Source: Amycolatopsis sp. NBRC 101858 (GTDB lineage Bacteria > Actinomycetota > Actinomycetes > Mycobacteriales > Pseudonocardiaceae). Taken from it: DNA of 64,000 nucleotides. The position numbers and the translations under genes are program-made. The stretch lies in assembly GCF_030269325.1 (NCBI RefSeq), contig NZ_BSTD01000001.1, positions 2,496,681-2,560,680 of the forward strand, written 5' to 3'. Shown here piece after piece: positions 23,892 to 34,110 of this stretch. Position 1 is the stretch's first letter. Each line of letters starts with the position of its first letter. Below the pieces are notes generated by a model that had not been told where the DNA came from, did no database searches, and worked only from the letters and a program-made list of their open reading frames with translations.

Positions 23892-25252
23892 CCGCGCGAA
23901 ACCCGGGTCATCTCTTCGCGCTCGACGACCTTGATCCGCTCGCGGCCGGCGGCCAGGCCCAGCGACTTCTCGTGCGCGTCGAGCTTGCCCCAGCCTTCCC
24001 ACGTCGTGAACGGGATTCCGCGCGCCGCCAGGAAATCGAGAATCGCGTCGGGGGACGCGTACTTCGGGGCCGTCAGCGTGTCCGCGTCCGACAGCAGGCT
24101 CGCGATCGTCTCCGCCGCGTCGCCCTTCGTGTGGCCGATCAGGCCCACCGGTCCGCGCTTGATCCAGCCCGTCACGTACACGCCCGGGAGCTGGTTCTCG
24201 TCCAGGTCCAGCACGCGGCCCGCCTGGTTCGGCACGACGCCGCCGACGTGGTCGAACGGGAGCTCCGGCAGGTGCGACGACAGGTACCCCACCGCGCGGT
24301 ACACCGCCTGGACGTCCCAGTCGTGGAACTCGCCCGTGCCGCGCACGTTCCCGTCCCCGGTCAGCTCGGTCCGTTCCGTGCGCAGGCCGGAAACCCGGCC
24401 GTCCGTGCCGAGGACCTCGGTGGGCGAGTGGAAGAAGTGCAGGTGCAGCCGCTTCGGGCGCGAACCCGGCTCGCGGATCGCCCACTCCTGCAGGGTCTTC
24501 ACGACCATGTCGATCTGCTTCGACGCCCGCAGCGCCGCGATGCTGCCGTCGTCGAACTCGATGTCCTCCGGGTACACGATGACCTCGACGTTCGGCGAGT
24601 GGTCCAGCTCGCGCAGCTCCAGCGGCGTGAACTTCGCCTGCGCGGGCCCGCGGCGGCCGAACACGTGCACGTCGGTGATGGGGCTGGCCTTCAGGCCCTG
24701 GTAGACGTTGTCGGGGATGTCCGTGGTCAGCAGCTCGTCGGCCGTCTTCGCCAGGATGCGCGCGACGTCCAGCGCCACGTTGCCGACGCCGAGGACCGCG
24801 ACCGACGACGCGGTCAGCGGCCAGGTGCGCGGCACGTCCGGGTGGCCGTCGTACCAGGAGACGAAGTCCGCGGCGCCGTGGCTGCCGTCCAGGTCGATGC
24901 CCGGGATGTCGAGCGCGCGGTCGGCGGAGGCGCCGGTCGAGAAGATCACCGCGTCGTAGAACTCGCGCAGCTCGTCGAGCTTGATGTCGGTGCCGTAGTC
25001 GATGTTGCCCAGCAGGCGGATGTTCGGCTTGTCGAGCACCTTGTGCAGCGCCGTGACGATGCCCTTGATGCGCGGGTGGTCAGGCGCGACGCCGTAGCGG
25101 ATCAGGCCGAAGGGGGCGGGCATGCGTTCGAAGAGGTCGATCGTCACGACAGTGTCTGACACGTCAGACTTGTCCAGGATGTCGGCGGCGTAGATACCGG
25201 CGGGACCAGCGCCCACGACGGCTACGCGAAGAGATCGGCTCACACCCTCCAC
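23888..25252 (-). CDS. fprA: Ferredoxin/adrenodoxin-type NADP+ reductase, FprA-like
   Basis: A 454-residue flavoenzyme that moves electrons between NADPH and ferredoxin. It has the FAD motif VAVVGAGPAGIYAADIL at residues 9-25, the conserved PFGLIRYGVAPDHP segment, an NADP Rossmann motif (VAVLGVGNVALDVARIL), and the FAD-contact GWIKRGPVGLIGHTKGDA near residue 360. It closely resembles mycobacterial FprA. Starts GTG 25252 and GTG 25243 are both possible; neither has a well-spaced ribosome-binding site. An IdeR/DtxR-type iron box lies at 25259-25277, right over the predicted -10, so transcription should be iron-controlled. It converges with the response-regulator gene, with a 4-base overlap. Confidence 0.93.
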   Translation of the reverse strand: MEGVSRSLRVAVVGAGPAGIYAADILDKSDVSDTVVTIDLFERMPAPFGLIRYGVAPDHPRIKGIVTALHKVLDKPNIRLLGNIDYGTDIKLDELREFYDAVIFSTGASADRALDIPGIDLDGSHGAADFVSWYDGHPDVPRTWPLTASSVAVLGVGNVALDVARILAKTADELLTTDIPDNVYQGLKASPITDVHVFGRRGPAQAKFTPLELRELDHSPNVEVIVYPEDIEFDDGSIAALRASKQIDMVVKTLQEWAIREPGSRPKRLHLHFFHSPTEVLGTDGRVSGLRTERTELTGDGNVRGTGEFHDWDVQAVYRAVGYLSSHLPELPFDHVGGVVPNQAGRVLDLDENQLPGVYVTGWIKRGPVGLIGHTKGDAAETIASLLSDADTLTAPKYASPDAILDFLAARGIPFTTWEGWGKLDAHEKSLGLAAGRERIKVVEREEMTRVSRG

Positions 25253-25258
25253 GGTAAG

Positions 25259-25277
25259 TTAGGTTGCCCTAACCTAA
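25259..25277. promoter_or_regulatory. Iron box (IdeR/DtxR operator)
   Basis: TTAGGTTGCCCTAACCTAA matches the 19-bp IdeR/DtxR consensus TTAGGTTAGGCTAACCTAA except for the three central bases and is a near-perfect inverted repeat. It ends 7 bp before the fprA GTG. On the minus strand TAGGTT inside the box, with TGGACC 18 bp upstream, would make a promoter that the repressor covers. It could also influence trpG on the other side. Confidence 0.85.
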
Positions 25278-25315
25278 AATGTGATTTGCAGTACGGTCCA
25301 CTAGTTGAGAGCCGG

Positions 25316-25321
25316 TAGGCT
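25316..25321 (+). promoter_or_regulatory. Predicted -10 element of trpG, leaderless
   Basis: TAGGCT is placed 7 bp before the trpG ATG, so transcription would begin at or next to the start codon. No ribosome-binding site precedes the ATG, which fits a leaderless message. No good -35 is seen. Confidence 0.45.
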
Positions 25322-25328
25322 CGGCGCC

Positions 25329-25973
25329 ATGCGCGTTCTCGTCGTCGACAACTACGACAGCTTCGTCTACAACCTGGTCCAGTACCTGGCCCAGCTCGGC
25401 GCCGACTGCACGGTCTGGCGCAACGACGTCGTGGACCTCGACCGCGTGCCCGAGTTCGACGCCGTGCTCGTCTCGCCCGGCCCCGGCACTCCCGAACGCG
25501 CTGGTCAGAGCATGGACGTCGTCCGCAAGTGCGCCGAGACGCGCACGCCGATGCTCGGCGTCTGCCTCGGCCACCAGGCGCTCGGCGTCGTCTACGGCGC
25601 GACCGTCGACCGCGCGCCCGAGCTGCTGCACGGCAAGACGAGCCAGGTCCGCCACACCGGCGCCGGCGTCCTCAAGGACCTGCCCGAGGAGTTCACGGCC
25701 ACCCGGTACCACTCCCTGACCGTGCTGCCCGACACCATCCCGGCCGACGTCTTCGAGGTCACCGGCCGCACCGAGTCCGGCATCGTGATGGGCATGCGCC
25801 ACCGCGAGCTGCCGCTGGAAGGCGTCCAGTTCCACCCCGAGTCGGTGCTCACCGAGGGCGGCCACCGGATGCTGGCCAACTGGCTGGCGGCGGCCGGGCA
25901 TCCCGTCGACCCGGCCCGCGTGAACGAGCTCGAGCGTGCGACCAAGGCGCTCCAGAAGGCCGCTGTTGCGTGA
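25329..25973 (+). CDS. trpG: Anthranilate/aminodeoxychorismate synthase, glutamine amidotransferase subunit
   Basis: A 214-residue class I glutamine amidotransferase, starting MRVLVVDNYDSFVYNLVQYL. The nucleophile is Cys79 in GVCLGHQAL; the His/Glu pair lies in QFHPESVLTEGG. It releases ammonia from glutamine for anthranilate (tryptophan) or aminodeoxychorismate (folate) synthesis; enzymes of this locus (Rv0013) may serve both. The synthase partner is not in the window. The ATG lacks a ribosome-binding site. Its TGA overlaps the GTG of an ABC ATPase gene, an unusual partnership. Confidence 0.94.
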   Translation: MRVLVVDNYDSFVYNLVQYLAQLGADCTVWRNDVVDLDRVPEFDAVLVSPGPGTPERAGQSMDVVRKCAETRTPMLGVCLGHQALGVVYGATVDRAPELLHGKTSQVRHTGAGVLKDLPEEFTATRYHSLTVLPDTIPADVFEVTGRTESGIVMGMRHRELPLEGVQFHPESVLTEGGHRMLANWLAAAGHPVDPARVNELERATKALQKAAVA

Positions 25974-26761
25974 TCCGGCTCGAGGGGGTCGGCAAGCGGT
26001 ACGGACGCGGTGACTTCGTCCTCCACGACGTCGACCTGAGCATCGAGCCCGGCCGCGTCGTCGGCGTCCTCGGCAGCAACGGCTCCGGCAAGTCGACGCT
26101 GCTGCGGATCATGGCCGGCGTCTCGCACCCGACCACCGGCACGCTCACCGGCACCCCGCGCATCGGTTACCTGCCGGACCGCTTCCCGGCCGGCCAGCGC
26201 ATGGGCGCGCGGGCGTACCTGCGGCACATGGCGCGCATCCACGGGCTCGCCGACCTCTCGGTGATCGACCCGCTGCTCGAGCGGCTCGCGCTGGTCGGCG
26301 GCCCGACGGCGCCGCTGCGCACGCTGTCCAAGGGCAACGCGCAGAAAGTCGGGCTCGCGCAGGCCGTCATGGTGCGGCCGGACCTGCTGATCCTCGACGA
26401 GCCGTGGTCCGGGCTCGACGTCGGCACGCACGCGATCCTCGGCGAGGTCGTCGCCGAGACGCGGGCGCGCGGCGCGAGCGTCGTGTTCACCGACCACCGG
26501 CCGCAGGTGGTGCACGACCACGCCGACGTCGTCCACCTCATGAACGACGGCCGGCTCACGGCGGAGAGCGCCGAGCCGACGACGCGGATCGTGCTGCGCG
26601 GCCACGGGACCGACTGGGTGGACGAGCCGGGCGTACGTCACGCGGTCACCGAGGACGCTCAAGCCGTACTCACGGTCGAGGTCGCTTCGGTGGATGCCGT
26701 GCTGCTGCGGGCGTTGAAGGACGGCTGGTCGGTGCGGGAGGTGGCGCCGTGCTCGCCCTGA
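25970..26761 (+). CDS. ABC transporter ATP-binding protein
   Basis: A 263-residue ATPase starting at GTG 25970, overlapping the trpG stop. Walker A is GSNGSGKST, the Walker B stretch LLILDEPWSGLD, and the switch His FTDHRPQ. The signature is degenerate (TLSKGNAQKVGLAQ in place of LSGGQ), as in some CcmA-like exporters. A C-terminal extension of about 50 residues follows the ATPase core. The permease gene overlaps its end by 13 bases. Substrate unknown. Confidence 0.9.
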   Translation: MIRLEGVGKRYGRGDFVLHDVDLSIEPGRVVGVLGSNGSGKSTLLRIMAGVSHPTTGTLTGTPRIGYLPDRFPAGQRMGARAYLRHMARIHGLADLSVIDPLLERLALVGGPTAPLRTLSKGNAQKVGLAQAVMVRPDLLILDEPWSGLDVGTHAILGEVVAETRARGASVVFTDHRPQVVHDHADVVHLMNDGRLTAESAEPTTRIVLRGHGTDWVDEPGVRHAVTEDAQAVLTVEVASVDAVLLRALKDGWSVREVAPCSP

Positions 26762-27390
26762 CCCGCTACTACCTGGCCCTGCTCGGTCATTCGCAGCGGT
26801 ACCTGCCGGCGCTGCTGGCCTACCTCGCGCTGTGCGTGATCCTCTACGCCGACCCGCATTCGCCGCCGTTGCCGCTGTTCGGCGTGAGCGCCGGCGGGCT
26901 GCTCGTCGTGTCGTGCTGGCTGACGATCGCGCTGCTCGACATCGAGGATCCGGTGCAGCGGCTGGTCACCCTGAGCCACGCGCGGCAGTGGCGGCGGATG
27001 ATCACCGGCGCGATCTGCACGGTGCTGGCGTTTTCGGTTGTCCTGACGGTGATCACCGAGGCGTGGTCGGCGCTCAAGTCGTTCAGGTTCCAGCCGTCGG
27101 CGCTGGGCATCGGGTTGCTCGCGCACCTCGCGTGCGCGCTGCTGGGCATCGCGATCGCCCTGCCGTGCTCGCGGCTGCTCGTGCAGCGGGTCGGCTGGAC
27201 GGTGCTCGCCGCCGTCGTCACGTCGATCGTCGTGCTGCTGGCGAAGATCCCGCTGGTCCACCCGCTGCTGCACGCCCTGACGGACGAGGAACCGGTCGGC
27301 GGCCCGCTCGTCTTGGCGGTGGTGGCGTCGGTGGTGGTGCTGGCCGCGAGCTTCTTCGTCGTGGCGCGGCTCGTGCAGCGTCGTTCCTGA
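26749..27390 (+). CDS. ABC transporter membrane subunit
   Basis: A 213-residue protein from GTG 26749 with six hydrophobic segments and short loops, ending FFVVARLVQRRS. It lacks recognisable sequence motifs, but position and coupling to the ATPase make it the membrane partner of a small two-component exporter. The opening MLALTRYYLALLGHSQRYLPALLAYLAL fits a membrane-edge helix followed by the first span. What it moves is unknown. Confidence 0.82.
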   Translation: MLALTRYYLALLGHSQRYLPALLAYLALCVILYADPHSPPLPLFGVSAGGLLVVSCWLTIALLDIEDPVQRLVTLSHARQWRRMITGAICTVLAFSVVLTVITEAWSALKSFRFQPSALGIGLLAHLACALLGIAIALPCSRLLVQRVGWTVLAAVVTSIVVLLAKIPLVHPLLHALTDEEPVGGPLVLAVVASVVVLAASFFVVARLVQRRS

Positions 27391-27488
27391 GTGCAATTTG
27401 CAATCTTCAATTTCCGTAGCGGGGTTCCGGCGGGTGCGCGGAGCCGACTAGGGTTCGGGTCCTTCGGTTCTGGGCGAAGGGAGCACGG

Positions 27489-27806
27489 GTGACGGCTGGG
27501 ATCGTCGCGATCACCGGGCCGGACTCCGACGGCGAGCTCCGGGACCTGGCCGCCTGGCTGCGCGGCGAGGACGAGCTCCGCGGCCGCGTCCAGCTGTTCG
27601 ACGCCGTCGTGGTCGGCGTGACGAGCAATTCCGCCGGCGTTTTCTGCCGTTCCTTGTTCGCCTGGCTTCGACGCTATCGCGAAGGCCGGGTCTCCCTGAA
27701 GGTCAAACGCTCCGGCGCGGCCGAAGAACTGGAGCTCGACTGCGGTCCCGCGAGTGACGCCGAACAGGTTCTCGGGGCCGTCCAAGGATTTCTCGACAAA
27801 GCCTGA
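27489..27806 (+). CDS. EACC1-like small protein, 105 aa
   Basis: GTG 27489. The layout resembles the effector-associated constant component 1 (EACC1) family of actinobacterial conflict systems: DLAAWLRGEDELRGRVQL, then a hydrophobic middle (VVVGVTSNSAGVFCRSLFAWLRRY), then a strand pair VSLKVKRSGAAEELELDC and an acidic helical end. EACC1 proteins normally accompany a protease, caspase or other effector carrying an associated domain. None is adjacent here; neighbours are an ABC permease and, convergently, pknB. The assignment rests on pattern memory and needs a profile search; otherwise it is a hypothetical protein. Confidence 0.6.
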   Translation: MTAGIVAITGPDSDGELRDLAAWLRGEDELRGRVQLFDAVVVGVTSNSAGVFCRSLFAWLRRYREGRVSLKVKRSGAAEELELDCGPASDAEQVLGAVQGFLDKA

Positions 27807-27810
27807 GCAA

Positions 27811-27850
27811 CGAAGAAGGCCCGCACGGCGAACCGTGCGGGCCTTCTTCG
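27811..27850. terminator. Bidirectional terminator
   Basis: An 18-bp stem beginning CGAAGAAGGCCCGCACGG (27811-27828) pairs with its complement (27833-27850), with GAA-type T/A runs at both stem ends. It separates the EACC1-like gene from the end of pknB. Confidence 0.87.
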
Positions 27851-27860
27851 TCTGAACTCG

Positions 27861-29812
<1,952 letters not shown>

Positions 29813-29816
<4 letters not shown>

Positions 29817-31153
29817 CTCTGGGTGCCGTTCCATTCCGTCCAAGGTGTGGTCATGATGCCTTGCTGGCCATCGTCGGTCGTGCCGGGAGAATCCGCCGGT
29901 AACGCGCTCGAAACGGGCGATTCCTCCGCGGGCGGCTGTCTGCCCGGGACCACCTGGCTCGTCTGGCTGGTGTGCGGTGGCGAGCCCGAGCTGCCGATCA
30001 TCTTCGCCACCAGGACGATGGCCGCCACCAGGACAACGAGCAGGATGGCCGCGAGGAGCGCCCACCAGCCCCACTGGGACTTCTTCCGGGGCACCGGAGG
30101 CATGGCCGGGCGCAGCACGGGCCGCGACGGCGGGCCGATGGCGACCATCGGGTTCACCGCCGGCGACGGCGGGCCGACCGGCATGTGCTGCTGCTGCGGC
30201 GGGACCGGCTGCTGCTGCACCGGTTGCTGCACCGGCTGTTGCTGCTGCTGCGGTTGCTGCACCACCGGCTGCTGGCCCGTCGCGTACGTGGCGTTGACCA
30301 GCCCCCGCGGCGTCGGCAGCGGCATCCCGGCGCGAACCGCGGCGACGGCGGCCGCGAACTCGCCGCCGCTGTTGTAGCGCTGCCGCGGGTCCTTCACCAG
30401 CGTCGCCTCGATCACCGCGCGCGCGGCGGGCGGGACGTCCGGCGGCAGCGGCGGCGCGATGTCGCGGATGTGCATCATCGCGACCGTCACGGCGTTCTCG
30501 GACAGGAACGGCCGGTGCCCGGCGAGGCACTCGTAACCGCACACCGCCAGCGAGTAGACGTCGGACGCCGGCTCGGCCGGGTGCCCGAGCGCCTGCTCCG
30601 GCGCGATGTAGTGCGCGGTGCCCATGACCATGCCGGACCGGGTGACCGGGGCGGCGTCGGCTGCTTTCGCCACGCCGAAGTCGGTGATCTTCACCTGGCC
30701 CGCCGACGTCACCAGGATGTTGCCCGGCTTGACGTCCCGGTGGACCAGGCCCTGTTCGTGCGCGGCCTGCAGCGCGTTGCCCGCCTGCTCGAGCATGTCG
30801 AGCGTGAACTCCGCCGACAGCCGCCCGTGCTTGGCCAGCAACCCGGCCAGCGGGTCGCCGTCGACGAGCTCCATCACGAGGTACGCGATCGACAGGTCGC
30901 CGTCGAAGATGGTCTCGCCGTAGTCGTGCACCGCGGCGATGCCGGGGTGGTTCAGGGACGCCGTCATCCGCGCTTCGGTGCGGAAGCGGTGGAGGAACTC
31001 GGCGTCGCCGGAGAGTTCGGCCTTGAGGATCTTGACGGCCACGGTCCGGTCCAGCCGGGTGTCGCTGGCCTGCCAGACCTCACCCATCCCGCCGACGGCG
31101 ATCCGGCTCGTCAGCTTGTACCGCTCGGCCAGCAGGTGACCGGAGGACAGCAT
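29813..31153 (-). CDS. pknA: Ser/Thr protein kinase PknA
   Basis: A 446-residue membrane kinase. The kinase domain has the Gly loop AVGGMGEV, Lys41, HRD with Asp140, DFG at 158-160 and APEQ. A long Gln/Pro-rich linker follows (about 290-345, with runs of Gln), then a membrane helix ([20 protein letters not shown]) and a short outer Ser/Pro/Thr tail without PASTA domains, as in mycobacterial PknA. It phosphorylates division and envelope proteins and can activate PknB. The Gln-rich linker looks longer than usual. It is coupled to pknB by a 4-base overlap and follows pbpA by 3 bp. Confidence 0.95.
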
Positions 31154-31156
31154 GCG

Positions 31157-32626
31157 CTATCCACCCCCGAGTTTCGCGTTGATCGCCGCGCGGCCGATCT
31201 CCGCGGCGACCGAGCCGCCGGTGGCCGCGAGCCCGCGGTTGCCGCCGTCTTCGACGATGACGGCGACCGCGATCTGCGGGTCGTTCGCCGGGGCGAAGGC
31301 GGTGTACCACGCGTGCGGGGCGGTGTTCTTGGAGTCCGTGCCGTGCTCGGCCGTGCCGGTCTTCGACGCGATCTGGATGTCCGGGCGCTTGCCGCCGCCC
31401 TTGGTGAAGCCCTCGGAAGCGATCATCATGTCCTTGAGGATCGCGGCGTTCGACGACGAGAGTGCCGCCGTGCCGGTGAGCTCGGTGGGACTGTAGTCCT
31501 CGATGGTGGAGAGGTCCGGCGCGAGTACCGACTGCACCAGCTGCGGCTTCATCGCCATCCCGCCGTTGGCCACGGTGGCCGCGAGGAGGCAGTCCTGCAG
31601 CGGGGTCAGCCGGACGTCGCGCTGGCCGATGCCGCTCTGGTAGAGCGCACCCTGGGAGTCCAGCGGGCCGACCGTGGACGGCGCCACCTTCATCGGCACG
31701 GTCAGGTCGGTCTGCCCGATGCCGAAGTTCGCGGCGGTCTTCTTCATCTTGTCCGCGCCGAGCTGGCCCGCGAACTCCGCGAACGGCACGTTGCAGGAGT
31801 GCGCCAGCGCGTCCTTGAACGTGTTCCCCGGGCAGGTCTCGCCGGCGTAGTTCTCGAGCGTGACGCTCGTGCCGGGCAGCTTCGTGTTCGGCGCCGGGTT
31901 GACCGGGGTGTCCGGGCCCTTGCCGTCTTCGAGCACGGCCGAGGCGGTGACCAGCTTGAACGTCGACCCCGGCGGGTAGGTCTCCGAGATCGCCCGGTTC
32001 AGCATCGGGTTCTTCGGGTCCTTGACGTAGGAGTTCCAGGCGTCGGTCTGCGCCTTCGACGTGTGCGACGCCAGCTTGTTCGGGTCGTACGACGGCGTCG
32101 ACACCATCGCCAGGATCCGGCCGGTCTTGGGCTCCAGTGCCACGACGGCGCCGGTGTAGTTCCGCTGCGTCATCAGGTCGTACGCGGCCTTCTGGACGGC
32201 CGGGTCGATGGTCAGCCGGACGTTGCCGCCGCTGGGGTCGCGGCCGGTGACCATGTCCGACAGCCGGCGCACGAACAGCCGCGGGTCCGAGCCGTTGAGG
32301 ACGTCGTCCTCGGAACGCTCGAGCCCGCCGGAGCCGTAGTTGATCGAGTAGTAGCCGGTGACCGGGGCGTACATCGGCCCGTCGACGTAGGACCGGGTGT
32401 ACTTGTACTTGTCGTTCGACGGGTCGACCTTCGCCAGCACTTCGCCGTTCGCCTGCGAAACGATCTGGCCGCGGCGGCGGGCGAACTCGTCGTAGAGGAC
32501 CCGCGCGTTGCGCGAGTCGGTGCGGTAGTCGTCGGCCTTCACCACCTGGATGTAGGTGGCGTTCGCCAGCAGCAGGACGACCATGACGAGCATCGCCATG
32601 CCGACCTTGCGCAGCGGGGTGTTCAT
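31157..32626 (-). CDS. pbpA: Penicillin-binding protein A (class B transpeptidase)
   Basis: A 489-residue class B PBP that crosslinks peptidoglycan and works with the SEDS polymerase RodA encoded just upstream. An N-terminal membrane helix (GMAMLVMVVLLLANATYIQVV) is followed by the pedestal domain and the transpeptidase domain. The motifs are SxxK at Ser221 (GSTFK), SxN in AHSCNVPF and KTG in ASKTGTAEHG. In mycobacteria PbpA is phosphorylated by PknB and acts in septation. Its ATG overlaps the rodA stop by four bases. Confidence 0.96.
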   Translation of the reverse strand: MNTPLRKVGMAMLVMVVLLLANATYIQVVKADDYRTDSRNARVLYDEFARRRGQIVSQANGEVLAKVDPSNDKYKYTRSYVDGPMYAPVTGYYSINYGSGGLERSEDDVLNGSDPRLFVRRLSDMVTGRDPSGGNVRLTIDPAVQKAAYDLMTQRNYTGAVVALEPKTGRILAMVSTPSYDPNKLASHTSKAQTDAWNSYVKDPKNPMLNRAISETYPPGSTFKLVTASAVLEDGKGPDTPVNPAPNTKLPGTSVTLENYAGETCPGNTFKDALAHSCNVPFAEFAGQLGADKMKKTAANFGIGQTDLTVPMKVAPSTVGPLDSQGALYQSGIGQRDVRLTPLQDCLLAATVANGGMAMKPQLVQSVLAPDLSTIEDYSPTELTGTAALSSSNAAILKDMMIASEGFTKGGGKRPDIQIASKTGTAEHGTDSKNTAPHAWYTAFAPANDPQIAVAVIVEDGGNRGLAATGGSVAAEIGRAAINAKLGGG

Positions 32627-34110
32627 GCCTGGGCGCCCCCGTCCGCCGGCGGGCGCTGCACGAGCACGGTGTTCGCCTCGGCGATCGGCGCCTGCGGCTG
32701 GGCCTGCGGCTTCGGCCGCGCCGCGGGCCGCCGGGCGGCGTCCGAGACGCGGAGCAGCAGCGCGACGAGGATGTAGTTCGCCAGCAGCGACGAACCACCC
32801 TTCGACAGGAAGGGAGCGGTGATACCGGTCTCCGGGATGAGTTTCGTGACCCCGCCGACGACGACGAAGATCTGCATGACCATGGTGAACGCCAGCCCGC
32901 CGCCGAGCAGCTTGCCGAACGTGTCCCGCACCGCGAGCGCGCTCCGCATGCCGCGCATCGCGACCAGCAGGTACAGCATCAGGACGGCGGCGAGGCCGAT
33001 GAAGCCGAGCTCTTCGCCGATCGCGGCGGTGATGAAGTCGGTGTTCGCCTCCGGGACCATGTCCGGGCGCCCGGCGCCGAGGCCGGTGCCCCCGATGCCG
33101 CCGGTGCCGAGCCCGAACAGGCCCTGCGCGATCTGGTAGCCGCCGCCGAGCTTGTCGTAGGTGGCCAGCGGGTCCAGCCAGTTGGCGACGCGCTGCTGGA
33201 CGTGGGTGAAGAGGTTGTAGGCGATCAGGCAGCCGCCGACGAAGAAGCTCAGGCCCAGGACGACCCAGATGATCCGCTCGGTCGCCACGTACAACATCAT
33301 CAGGATGACGCTGAAGAACAGCAGCGACGTGCCGAGGTCCTTCTCGAACACCAGGATGCCGATGCAGGCGACCGCGGCGATGAGGATCGGGCCCAGGTCA
33401 CGCGCGCGCGGCAGCTCGACGCCGAGGAACTTCTTGCCCGCCACCATGAACAGGTCGCGTTTCGACACCAGGAACGAGGCGAAGAAGATCATCAGCAGGA
33501 TCTTCGCGAACTCGCCCGGCTGGATCGAGAAGCCCGGCAGCTTCAGCCACACCTTGGCGCCGTTGACCTCGGACAGGCTCGACGGCAGCAGCGCCGGCAG
33601 GGCCAGCGCCACGATCCCGACCAGGCCCGCGGTGTAGCCGTAGCGGGTCAGCGTGCGGTGGTCGGTCACGAAGACCAGCACCGCGACGAAGAACGCCAGC
33701 GAAATGACCGTGAACAGCACCTGGGCGGTGACGGCGGGCGTGTAGTCCTTGCCGTTCTGCGCGGCGCGTTCCGCCAGTGCCAGGTCGATCCGGTGGATCA
33801 TCACCAGGCCGATGCCGTTCAGCAGCGCGACGCAGGGGAGCAGCACCGGGTCCGCGTACGGCGCCCACTTGCGCACCGCGAGGTGCGCCGCGGCGAAGAT
33901 CGCGAGGTAGGCGAGGCCGAGCCAGACGATCGACCAGGTGAGCTGCTGCTCCTGGTTCGCCTCCACCAGCACCAGGGCGATGGTGACGATGAACGCGGCG
34001 AACCCCAGCAGCACCAGCTCGGTGTTGCGGCGGGTCGGGACGTCACGCGGCGGGTTCGTCTGGAACTGCGCGGCGAGCGGCTCGGCGGCGCGCGCGGCGG
34101 GCTGGCTCAT
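32623..34110 (-). CDS. rodA: SEDS peptidoglycan polymerase RodA/FtsW family
   Basis: A 495-residue polytopic protein with about twelve membrane helices. SEDS hallmarks include the stretch KLPGFSIQPGEFAKILLMIFFASFLVSKRD, the following EKDLGTSLLFFSV with the catalytic-site Asp, and the C-terminal GVTKLIPETGITAPFLSKGGSSLLANY. It polymerises lipid II into glycan strands together with PbpA. The C-terminal cytoplasmic tail is Pro/Arg/Ala rich. It ends in a 4-base overlap with pbpA and starts at the stop of pstP. Confidence 0.96.
   Translation of the reverse strand: MSQPAARAAEPLAAQFQTNPPRDVPTRRNTELVLLGFAAFIVTIALVLVEANQEQQLTWSIVWLGLAYLAIFAAAHLAVRKWAPYADPVLLPCVALLNGIGLVMIHRIDLALAERAAQNGKDYTPAVTAQVLFTVISLAFFVAVLVFVTDHRTLTRYGYTAGLVGIVALALPALLPSSLSEVNGAKVWLKLPGFSIQPGEFAKILLMIFFASFLVSKRDLFMVAGKKFLGVELPRARDLGPILIAAVACIGILVFEKDLGTSLLFFSVILMMLYVATERIIWVVLGLSFFVGGCLIAYNLFTHVQQRVANWLDPLATYDKLGGGYQIAQGLFGLGTGGIGGTGLGAGRPDMVPEANTDFITAAIGEELGFIGLAAVLMLYLLVAMRGMRSALAVRDTFGKLLGGGLAFTMVMQIFVVVGGVTKLIPETGITAPFLSKGGSSLLANYILVALLLRVSDAARRPAARPKPQAQPQAPIAEANTVLVQRPPADGGAQA

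Noticed and set aside
21909..24485. An 858-codon minus-strand open frame
   Set aside because: It lies opposite the histidine kinase and response regulator and partly overlaps fprA in a different frame; no motifs.
29817..30542. N-terminal extension of pknB
   Set aside because: The open frame continues into pknA DNA, but the kinase domain begins at once after ATG 29816 and the ATGA overlap with pknA marks the real start.
29972..32776. A 934-codon plus-strand open frame
   Set aside because: Antisense to pknA and pbpA, which are certain.
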